DNA from: Andrena cerasifolii
Lineage: Eukaryota > Arthropoda > Insecta > Hymenoptera > Andrenidae
Direction: 5' to 3'
Assembly: GCF_050908995.1 (NCBI RefSeq)
Contig: NC_135123.1
Span: 11,780,001-11,844,000 of the forward strand
DNA length: 64,000 nt
Below the pieces are notes generated by a model. That model was not told the origin of the DNA and did not search any database. It saw only the letters and a list, made by a program, of their open reading frames with translations. Every line of letters begins with the position of its first letter. Positions within the stretch are counted from its first letter, which is position 1. Below are positions 32,972 through 43,243 of this stretch, piece by piece. The translations under genes were made by a program, and so were the position numbers.

Positions 32972-35900
32972 ACCTCTTAATTAGGCGATGTATAAATCCT
33001 ACCAGATCTTAGCTGAGCGTCAAGTGGCCGTTTGGTAATCAGAGCATGGGTTCGCAAAGTGACGGTCGAGGTTTCATCATTCACCCTCGTCTTTCGATGT
33101 GGGACAACTCCCTCGCTAAATCGTCGGCGGCTGCTTCCGCTACAAAGAAATCTTATGCATATGGCTGAATAATCCCCGGTAGAATGCGGTGGGTTCAGCC
33201 CTTCGAGAAACTAGGACGTCCGATATTAAATTCTCGTAGCGCGGGCAAGAAGTCAGACATCATCCCCCATGGAAGGTCCCTTTTTCGCGAACGAGCCGTG
33301 CAAATATTGACACGATATTTCCCACTCCCGTTTCGCGCGAACCCCCTGTACTGTTCTACCTTAACGAATTCCATCTGTCACAGAGAACTTCGACCCCAGC
33401 CTCCTTCTGTTCTCCTCTGTCCTCGCCCTTCCTCGCTTCTCTGCTCGTAATCGATAAAGGAGCGACCTTTCAGCCGAGAGCTGACGTTAAATCTTTTTTT
33501 GCAACTTCATCGATTCAGCGCCAGAGATAAGGGAGCAGAAACTTGTTAGCTGACTGATTCAAGTGGACAAAAGCCTCACAATTCGGCAAATAGGTGCCGG
33601 CGAAAGGGACAACCTCCGACCCTTCATTGTCCAATGTTCCCTTATTCATTCACGCCATTACTTTCCAGAGACTCGAACAGAGCGGACGGCGCAAAAAAGA
33701 ATCGGGCGGGTTCATTGAATCGTTTAACTTGCACGGCTGTCGTGGCACGTCAAAACATTCGCAGGAATTACGTGTCTCATTAAACCGTTTTCCCGCGTGC
33801 TCTGAACGCGCGAGTCCTGGAAAACGAAGGCGCTGCATTATAGCGATACAATCAGAAGGGGGAGAAAAGAAATAGAATGATATCAGTAGAGCAAATTTGT
33901 CACCGATACCTTTGCCGTTATCGTCGAGCGTCAATTGCGAAAGGAATGGAGAAAATAATTTAATTAATCATGAATACTCTTATTAATTCGTGGCGTAATT
34001 AGCAGTGCAATGTGGGATGGAAAATTAATTGCAGTGTCTTGGCTCCCGATCTGGAACATGAAAATTAATGAGAGAAAGCAACCGTGGGTAACGATAGGTA
34101 TTATTTAAAACTATATACAAATGATATCATTACAGAATCTAGGAAATTCCGAGGATTTTGTATACGTGGTATTCATTATCCGGAATACGCTTGTTGCATC
34201 ATAATAATAAATTACTTTCATGGTGCAAACCAAAAGTACAAAATTTTATATCAAAATCTTAGATCCCCAATTCGAATCCCGTAGTTACAAAACACTGAAG
34301 AAAAATTTCCGCGTCATTTCATTACTCGTCATTTAAGTTCATCAGCGACTCATTGCAGAGTTCATCGCAATTACGCTGGCATTTATTCCGCGAGGCGACA
34401 AGGAGGCTGGGGATCCGCCCGAGTTTTATAAGTTCACGCGAGAATCGGTGAGAATTTCCGCGGTGATACATCGCGGCAAGCGATTCTCGTAACGTGTAAT
34501 TTTGGTTTCATTCGGCCGGGATTCTGCCTGAAGGCGAAATCAACGAAACGGAATGACGCTCGAGGAATTCGAAGCTCCGCGAGATAACAATAGGAAAAAG
34601 CGGTGGCAACGTCTACCGTGCGAACGAGTTGTGCCGTAACCACGGCCTAGATTCCGCTCCACTCCCGGCTTCAATGATAGAAGCATCGATAAAAATCACT
34701 AATTTGCTTTTGTCCCTTTTCTCCGTCGCTAGATAGAAGTTTTCAGCGCGGGGTCTCGCTCGCAGCGAGCCCTCGCCGCGGCACGCTTCAACAGCTCCAG
34801 TGGCAATTAAATGGTTCGGAACACCACTTGAAATTGGAAATTCCAGATAGGTTTATTGTGATTAAAATATAGCAATTTTCACGAGATAACATTCTATAAG
34901 TAACCTATTTCTCCTCAGCAAGTATCTACTTCAAGGAGGAATAAAGAACGTTTTGTTAGTGATTAATTTCTTTAGATACTCCACGAGGTTCTCCATCTCC
35001 TTTTCGAGAATTAAATGCCAATCTGCTTTCTCTTTCAACAGACTTGTTTCAGTTTTCGATATCGCGCGCTGCTCTCACTTCGTTTCCATTCAAATTATTT
35101 ATTCGCATACCTGTTTGCCTGTAGATTTCGGGAATATAACAACTAGGAAACTATGCGGTATGTTATTATTCTGGTAATAAAATTCACTACTTTCCTTCTG
35201 CTAACGACTTCAAATGCAATTTAATTCAATTGCTGTAATTCATCAACAAATCGTGCGCCGAAAGTTCTTCCTAAGTATGTTTCTTCGGATATGTAAAATT
35301 CATGTTCTCGTATATAACATGTACAACAGCTGCATTAATTGGGAGTAGTAACGAATCAAAATAGAATCCTCCTGCTCTAAAACTCTTCGTTAAAACTGAA
35401 GAGGGAACAAAGAGCCAATTACAAGAGGCATGTGGAAATTGGAGGATAAACAATTCAGAGTAATTTCCTAAAAATGAAATGACGATAGCACGTCGATTCT
35501 TCAATTGCGCCTGGATTTCGCTACTCTCCTGCTGGTGCACTCGTAAAGAGGCACTCGGTGGAGCATGCAGTGGAAAAAAATACCTCCACTCAAATCAAGT
35601 ATTACTGACAAAAATTATTTTCATGCCTGCTTTTGTGAGATGAATATAAAATCCGTACGAACAGATTCTCGAGCTTTGGACAGCGATGGAAATTTTTAAG
35701 CAGTTACTTCCTTCCATTTATTTAAGAACTTTACGTACCCGATCACTTGCCACTGTAATTGCGACGAATTCAATTGGTAAGAAAGGTTAATCTAGTTCCA
35801 CTTTGAGTATAAAACACAGTACAAAGCTACGACCATTTTCGACCATACGAACGTCTGGCTTTTATTGCTACTCCAATCAACTGCACCAATTAGCAGACAC

Positions 35901-38900
35901 TTGGCAGCTAGGGAACCTAATCGTAAAGCTGGAACTCAAAAACAACGAAGTGGATACGAAGTCGAGAAAGTCAGGTGGCATTTGATGAGCGAATATAAAC
36001 GGCATTTGCTTTGGCGAAAGATCCGAACAGTCTGCGTTCACTAAGTCTCAGCAATTATTCAGTTTAGTACTCCGAAGCTTTCCGAATTTGCAGTACTTTA
36101 AATTCTAAAGTCGACGGTGGAACGCGATTCTGATGGAACACATTGACGACTTCGTAATAAACGAATTTCTTAAATTATTATCTTTTATCAAGCTTTCTCT
36201 TTTGCGAACCTGATACAACGAAATATGCGATGCAATTAGTTCTAGAAACTGCTTAGACTCTTGTCGCGATCCCGCCCTAGAGTAGCCAGGATTCGAGTGT
36301 AGCGGAGCAGCTGTATACTTCATTTTACTGCATTGCCCGAAACGGAATAATACTCGACTGCCTTTGGAAAGCCAATGTAAACGACCTCTTCGCTCTCACG
36401 AGCCATGATAGAGAGACGTCGTTTTTCCTAGGAAAGTTTATTTGGAACTCGCGTATATTTCGCTCGCGTTCGCCGTGAGAAGGAAGGGAGAAAGGTGGAA
36501 ACTTCTTCGCGAAGGTAACAGAAAGTTAATACGATCGTTGCGATCCCATTCGGCTTGCGGAATGATTATGCACCGACTCCCGCGCTCCCTCCCTAATTAA
36601 GCATTTACGCTAATACGCACCTTTGCAACGATATTACACGAATGTTGCATAATGTAATAAATAAATTTATTTCATTTACACTTCCAATCATTTAGAAAGA
36701 CGAATAAGGGTTAACAATTAGTTTCCTTGATTTGATGCGGGAGGAGATTTGTGTCGCTTTACGCTAGATTTATTAGCTGACGATGAACTGTAGATTTAGT
36801 AGAAAGCAAATTGCATTTGGTAACGAGTCGCTCCGCGTGCTCTCACTGCGGGGAATAATTATTTTATTTTCCTAGGTCGATTCACAGTAAACGTTCCCGA
36901 AGCATTGTTTGCGACTTGTTTATACCTTCTGACTTTAACTGCCCCGCACGTCTCGTTTCGTTTTGATTACAGTGCAACACCGCGACAAGCGAAATTTCAT
37001 ATCGGCGGTGAAACATTTAGGCAGCCCGACTTTGCGTAAAACATCACGCGCGTGTCGCGTGCGCGGTATAAGTTAGCCGCAATTTCTCATCTGAAACTGT
37101 AATGAGACCACGTTACCCGAATTACGGCCGGTGCCATCAATGATAATGGTAACCGCCCTGCGGACGTATTAAACGGATCGCGAGGAAACAGTAGGAAGCG
37201 CGATGAAAAATATGGTAATCGCAGGCGGGGACCTTTAAACGTGATCGTCTATCCCAGTTCGATAATTATTCTTCAGAGAATAAATAGCGGAGCCCTCGAG
37301 TTTACAGGAGCAGAACAGTCGGTGGAGGAAATCTGGGACAGTGGAATATCGAATTAAGTGAAAACTGATTCCCCTTGCTACAAAAATTCTTAATTGAGCT
37401 GTGTGCTCTTTTTATCCATCTTATCGTATCTCGACGACAGAAAATCTTCGTTCGCCCTGAATTTACCTACACTTGAATTACCTGGAATTTAAATATGATT
37501 CCGCGAGAGCTTTATACCCTCTCCAACTGAATGTACCCTAATATTAAACGTAGCTTGTATTATTCTGAATAATACGATTCCTAAAGCTTATACAATGATT
37601 TACTGTCTTGACACCTTTGTAATCTTTTAAATCATACCGTCCTCTTCGTTTCTGCTTTTATAGACTATAAACATTTCTAGTAAACTGATCAGTACAGTAC
37701 GATGTACAATGATTTATTCAACGGGAAAGTTTTCTACGAAATAGCAAGGGCACGATGCTAAATAATTACGCAGGATGTTAGAAACATCCTGATCTCAAAG
37801 ATAGCAGAAAAAGAAAAATGTTCCTTTTTAATGTTTCGTCGGAAAAGTGCGTTTCAGTAAACACGGCTGCGGCAACGATTTTCCCACGTTTACCGTGAAA
37901 GAAATATAGCATGGGGTGCCGTACATTTAGTAGTCGCAAAGAACAACCTGACTCCGGAGAACTTCAATGCCTTTTACTGGACACTTCGCTCTCCTTTTTT
38001 GTAGTTCTCACGGAAACGAGATTATTCTTCGCAGCATTTTCCAGCAGCCACGGTGGCTTGTTTATTATTATTCATAAGCCATTAGAAAGTCACCGTAAAG
38101 CGTCATTCCTCCTTCGACCCGAGAATTATTCAAGTTTCCCTCTCATCGGTCACACGATGACTCCGTTGCGACACTATCACGGGGTCATTAGGGGTTGCTT
38201 CAGCCGCTCTCGTTATCGGAAAATTCGTGTGAGAGCATAATGAGATCGTTCAAGATCGTTTTGAGTACCCAACCTTGGCCTTCTATTCCTCACACGCTTT
38301 CCACCACGAAGTCACCCCTTGCGATTGCCCGTTAACCATCTAAAGCTGTCCGCGTCACGTCTAATGGAAGATAGGTCTGACGATAGCCAATACAAATTCA
38401 CATTCTCCGGTGCGTCGTCAACGAATTAACCTTATAGGTACGTGGTACGTTGAGGCGAAAATATTTCAAAACTTAAACACTTTAACCAGTTGCTTTCATT
38501 GGTGTATTATAATTATTAGAGCGAGAGATACTCGAACATTTTGTCACGTCATTTTCCTTACACCTCGTCGTTTGCTACATTCCGAACAGCTCAGAAATAG
38601 GCTTCTCCATTTGCAGCCATGTGTAATCCTTAATTCCCAGTGAACAGCGGGGAGCAGAATCCAACCGATTCGATTGTTCGATCGATAAAGACAACAATGG
38701 GAGGATCATTATTGGATGAATATTTACGGCAAATACTGGGAACTTGGATCGTTTGTAGTTTCACCCGACAAGGCAACGGGAAGGCAAGATTGTTAATCAT
38801 AGTCGCTGGTGTTTTCTTTCCATTTCGCGCGAATTTACGTTTCATAACGCCGATAACTTTGCTTCCTGTTGAGTGTGGGATAAAATCAGCGCCACAATGA

Positions 38901-39126
38901 TCCGGTTCACGGCAGAAAGAAAGAAGGGAGCTTCAGAGGAAACCAGGGGGTTGCACAAACCGCGTAATTCGCTTCGAACCGCACGGCTCATTTGCAAAAA
39001 TCAGAAAGCCCTGCTTTATGCTGCCCGGGTTGTGCTGCACGGGAAATTCTTATTTGACGTCATATACGTTATCCGTCTGCCTGGACCAGATGCTCGTTGA
39101 GATACTAATAAGCTGCCGTAGTCATT
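32972..39126. other. Non-coding region
   Basis: No exon or RNA gene is supported in these 6.2 kb. A pyrimidine-rich patch lies at about 33395-33450 and a CpG-rich patch at about 36985-37080. The open frames (for example 33594-33875 and 37911-38240, both +) carry no recognisable domains. Confidence 0.5.
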
Positions 39127-39385
39127 AAAAATTAAATAAAAAAAATTAAAACCGACTTGAAAAAAATAAAAATGCACTAAAAAGTAAAAAATAATTTAAT
39201 CCCTTATTTAATCTACGGCTCTCATATTTTTTAAGTCGGCGCCAGATTTACACAGTGCAAAAAATGAAACGCCGACTTAAAATATATGAGAGTCGTAGAT
39301 TAAATAAGGGATTAAATTATTTTTTACTTTTTATTGCATTTTTATTTTTTTCAAGTCGGTTTTAATTTTCTTTTTAAATTTTTTG
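39127..39385. repeat. Near-perfect AT-rich hairpin element (MITE-like)
   Basis: The arms (39127-39241 and 39271-39385) are reverse complements with only a handful of mismatches. They share TTAAAACCGACTTGAAAAAA, AATTTAATCCCTTATTTAAT and TTAAGTCGGCG. The loop of about 29 bases is ATTTACACAGTGCAAAAAAT-like. High arm identity suggests a young insertion or a hairpin kept homogeneous. The transcript would fold into a long double-stranded stem, so small-RNA production is possible. Confidence 0.88.
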
Positions 39386-39819
39386 TCTTTTTAGTTTTAT
39401 ATATAAATTGACACAACATGCTTACGAGATATGCGTGTACAACATAAAAAAAAATACATGCACACTCTTCCTTTTTGAAGTCGTTCCAATTTATTTGCTC
39501 CACTGGAAGCGAAGGTAGCTCTGATTAAATGTACTCCTACTAATATATCATTGTAAATATGAACAAAGAGAATATAAGTATACATAATTGGAGCACGCTC
39601 TCTAGCCCGGATTTGTTTCGGTGGTGTACAAAGCAGCACATAAATGAACTATTTGATATTGCTCGAGATACGCGTACACCAATTTCTCTGATTACTTTGA
39701 CGTATGAAATCCATCCCCAGGAAATATTGCGTTTTTGATAGCTTATACACGCAAAACTGGATCCTTTCATGAATTCCATTAATACATTCAATGCACTACA
39801 GATGTATATCGATACTCTG
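39386..39819. other. Non-coding stretch
   Basis: Nothing is recognised between the two inverted-repeat elements. Confidence 0.5.
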
Positions 39820-40134
39820 CACAGTGGGGAAATTTCGCGATTTTATGGCCAAAACCACAAAAATAAATTTTTCAATTCGACAAAATAAATGCAAATGTCA
39901 ATTGAAGAACTAATATGAGTATCAAATGCCACAAATTTTACTGTTAAATGTTTTAATACAAAGCTCGTATAGACTCGCAAATATTTATGTTCGCGCAAAG
40001 TTAGACTGAGTTTTCAGGTTTTGACCACGAAAGTGGATATAGTTCTTCAATTGACATTTGTATTAAATTTGTAGAATTCAAAATTTTCATTTCTGTAGTT
40101 TTGGCCATAAATACGCAAAATTTCCCCACTGTGC
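39820..40134. mobile_element. MITE-like element with CACAGTGGGG terminal inverted repeats
   Basis: The left end CACAGTGGGGAAATTTCGCG and the complement of the right end CACAGTGGGGAAATTTTGCG agree closely. Pairing continues for about 105 bp per arm (ATGGCCAAAAC, CAAATGTCAATTGAAGAACT), leaving about 100 unpaired bases in the middle. No coding capacity. The flanks show no clear target duplication, so the superfamily is open. Confidence 0.83.
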
Positions 40135-40425
40135 GCTGGTATTAGTGGCATAATATTTCTTAAGCGTTCAGGATTAATGTAACTCCAAAATGAGTAATTG
40201 CACTGTGACACACCGATTGTTTCGGAACGGATGAGCATTTCTGAAATTTCTTGCAGTAGTGTAGCGATAGTAGAGGAGAAACCACATAGCGTGACGGTAA
40301 GAAACAGATGTTCAAGTGAGCACGGAAAGGTAACGCTACTGATGGCACCTGGACAGTCTGAAATCCTTGCGACGACGTTCCTAAAACTTTTCTTCCTTTA
40401 TTCTATTAATACGTTTTACAACGTC
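40135..40425. other. Non-coding stretch
   Basis: No recognisable feature between the MITE-like element and the dispersed repeat. Confidence 0.5.
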
Positions 40426-40707
40426 TTTAATCTAGTTCAGGCGACAGCCACACTCATACAGATTACACAAATTTTTAAATTTTCTATTTCAGACAACTAC
40501 CACGGCTGATTTTATGCTAACAATGCGAATGTGATATTTGAAACACTATAACTCCGGATACAACCACTATTTTTGCATAAAATTTTTCTTCCATTATCTC
40601 TAGAGATTGACAAATGAAGCCACAAAGCTGAAAGTAAATATATTTAATGGTTTTGTTTTAAAAAATTCCCAAATCTCGCATCATTTTTCGTCGGTCAAGG
40701 TAGGGAG
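40426..40707 (+). repeat. Dispersed repeat, shorter copy
   Basis: Direct copy of 32674-32971 starting TTTAATCTAGTTCAGGCGA and ending GGTAGGGAG, with about 85% identity by eye and a short internal deletion near 40530 relative to the other copy. The upstream 400 bases of the longer copy are absent here, so one copy is truncated or the longer one is composite. Confidence 0.85.
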
Positions 40708-41261
40708 TAAATTGAACACCGCAAATTGGCACAGGTCACCGGGTATTCACTGTATCTGTACAAACCGTGATATTTGCCCCAGATTATGTGTATATATTTC
40801 ACTACGTTTATTTCCCCATTTTAGCCTAAATGTGCTAACATTCAGCTTTAACCATTCGTAACATAAATAGTTACTTCAACCATTCAATGCACTCTATTTA
40901 CCGAAAATGTTGACCAAATACGTTTCGGTGCGAAGGGCTTTCAATTCCAACTCCTTGAATGCACTACAACTGGAACACGTAGGTGCAATATAAATGTAGC
41001 AATAGGAGCAATAAAAAAAAATCGAACGAATATCATAATTAATAAAAGCAATCATCACGATGCGCGGCGGCTACATCGCCAAAAATAAAATTTCACTTTG
41101 ATACAAGCATGTGATAATATTTCCGTCCCAATCATGAATACAAGTATTCCATACAGCGTAAGATATCACATTGGCTAATATTCAATAAAAATCGTGATCA
41201 GGATTTTCCTTCACACTGGACAAGTGTGTGTAATATCTGTTATATCTGATTAGTGCTTATA
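40708..41261. other. Non-coding stretch upstream of the gene 5' region
   Basis: AT-rich sequence without a recognised feature. The sharp rise in GC begins at about 41262. Confidence 0.5.
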
Positions 41262-42381
41262 GGAATACGAAATGCAGCGGAGGGGACAAGGATACCATGG
41301 CGTCGGTGGGGGCGGAATGCGTGTCGGCGCCGAACCCTAGCCAGGGTGCAGGTCGCACGGAAAATCTTAATTTCGAGTGCAGGACTTTCTACCACCTTTC
41401 CGCGTTGATGCAGACACAGGCACGGTTTTCCCATCTGCGCCCACCCCGGACGGGCGAGCTGCCGAGGGCAGAGGCGCTCGGGTTCCTTCGTAGGGACATG
41501 CGCAGGGACCCACGGAACGACAGGTGCGCGCCGTTCGCCACGAATCGTTTAGTTTCGGGTAAGCGTACGAATCGGTCGTATCGCGGTCGTGCCGCCGTGA
41601 GCCGCCGTCGCCGCCACCAGCACCTCGTTCCTCGGCACGTCAGTTGGTCGTGGGCTCTCTCTCTCGGTCGGTCGCCGTGCTTCCTACAAAATCACCCCTC
41701 CCCCCTTCGACACCTTGTCGCCGTGGCTCGCGGATAACACGCGATCGTTTCCTCGACTCCACCGATCCACCCTGGCACTTGTCGACGCCCTGGACCCTCG
41801 CGTTCTCGCCCCCCTCGCCTGCTCTCTCCCGTTCTTTCCCCCTGGACACCGTGGTTGCTGAGTAGCCCGCCGTTTATCGAGCGTGCACGTGCTCCGCGAG
41901 GCCCCTCTTCCTGCGCCCGCTAACACGCTTTTAGCGTGATCCGACCCCCGACGGATCCTCTCCGTGCACTCGAGAAGCTGCATCCTTCCGGACCCGCAAG
42001 CATCCACCACGCTTCCGTTCCCCCTCCCCCTCGGTGGTTCGCGGGAGCTCGCCTACGCCCGGAATCGGATGCCCGGCAGACCGATCACGGACTTCTGCCG
42101 GCGAACCACGGGACCAGCGAGAACCTGGCCGCCCGGTTGTCGACCCCCCGGCCCCGTGTGACTTTTGGTGAACTCCAAACGGCGGGCTTGATCGAGATCG
42201 GCACTCGGCGGCTCGAGGAATCGTCTCCACCCACCGCGAGTGTGTTGCGCCGCGAGTGAAGACTCCGGAGAGAGGGCTGGAGAGATACATAACGCATATT
42301 ACGGTACTAGTGGTGAGACGAATGTGGTGCCTGGAGTATTGAGTCGCGTTTCGTTGGGTCGCGTGTCGCTGATCGTCCAGG
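41262..42381 (+). promoter_or_regulatory. GC-rich promoter / 5' leader region of the signal-peptide gene
   Basis: The region is strongly GC- and CpG-rich compared with both flanks and leads directly into the coding exon, so it probably holds the transcription start and untranslated leader. No TATA box is evident. Several upstream ATGs occur, including a six-codon frame at 42322-42342 ending in TGA and a frame from 41297 in good start context. A donor-like CGG|GTAAGC at 41559 and a pyrimidine-rich acceptor-like site at about 41862-41865 could delimit a small leader intron. Which parts are transcribed cannot be told from sequence alone. Confidence 0.5.
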
Positions 42382-42487
42382 ATGGCCGGTGGACGGGATT
42401 TACTACGCAGGACTAACTGGATGGAGATGATAGCGACGCTCTTCCTGCTGATCCTCGGCCCGCTCCAGGTTCTCCAGAACGTTAGAG
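42382..42487 (+). CDS. First coding exon: signal peptide of an unidentified secreted or membrane protein
   Basis: The exon encodes 35 complete codons plus one base. The ATG has A at -3 and G at +4, and an in-frame TGA at 42370-42372 makes it the first possible Met of this frame. The protein begins with a charged segment (residues 1-16, with Arg 5, 9 and 10), followed by a hydrophobic core at about residues 17-31 (IATLFLLILGPLQVL), a typical secretory signal or, less likely, a signal anchor. The exon ends AGA G|GTGAGT, a consensus donor in phase 1. A phase-1 break just after the signal peptide is frequent in genes for immunoglobulin-domain and other extracellular modular proteins, often with huge first introns. 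The rest of the protein is outside this window or unrecognised, so no name is given. Confidence 0.75.
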
Positions 42488-42493
42488 GTGAGT
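42488..42493 (+). other. 5' splice donor of intron 1
   Basis: GTGAGT directly follows the signal-peptide codons in phase 1. Reading through instead would continue with a basic, low-complexity frame to a stop at 42667-42669. Confidence 0.75.
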
Positions 42494-43009
42494 CGACACC
42501 AATTCTCGCCGGTTTTCTTCGGATACTCCTGCCAGGGACGGGACGTAAAGAAAGTGTGGAACGTGCGAAAAGCTCGCGAGCAAACGAATCATTCTCACGC
42601 GATACACGGGGGACGTGGGAACTGGTCGTGCGTGAATTCGAACAGAGTTACGCGTTCCGCTGGAAGTAACAAGCATCTGGAAAATTTAGAGGTCGTCGGG
42701 GGGGCGTGGGCGATAAGGAACGGCGAAAAATGCCTGGTGAAAAGGGGTAGGAACGCGTGCAGAAATGGGCCGCAGATACGCGCCGGAATTTACTGCTGTT
42801 GAAACGAGTGAGAACGGGCGGGAAGTTCTTCAGAGTTCACAGCCGCTGTATGATGTAAAGAGGGAACAAAAAAATACGCTTTTCAGTTGGTTCGGGGACA
42901 GAAACAAACGCGAGCCTGTTGTGCGGCACCTTCCATGAATATGTTTCACCGGCATTCGGGCGGCTTGCTTCTCCAACCCCCGCAAAGTCGGCTGCAACTT
43001 GGCCTCTCG

Positions 43010-43243
43010 AGTGATAAACAAGCTTCCAATTGCGTTACTTAAGCGATTTAAGGCCGGCAGGCCAAGTGTATCAATAGTGTATTGGAAATTGAATTTTCGA
43101 CCTAGCGGCTGTTGTTACGAACAATTCAATTTCAACTCTTCAGTGATAACGAAACTTCCATTTGTCTTGCTTACAGGATTTAATAACGGGAAACAGGGGA
43201 ATCGATAGTTTGGGAAGTTGACTTTTCCAGGGACCGCTATTTT
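43010..43243 (+). repeat. Old imperfect tandem duplication, offset 132 bp
   Basis: Copy one begins AGTGATAAACAAGCTTCCAA at 43010 and copy two AGTGATAACGAAACTTCCAT at 43142. Similarity continues for about 100 bp at roughly 65-70%, with indels. The offset is a multiple of three, so the two copies read similar short peptides (VINKLP and VITKLP), but there is no other sign of coding. Confidence 0.55.

Noticed and set aside
34255..34285. TTCGAATCCCG, like a tRNA B box
   Set aside because: No A box or pairable arms at the required distance upstream.
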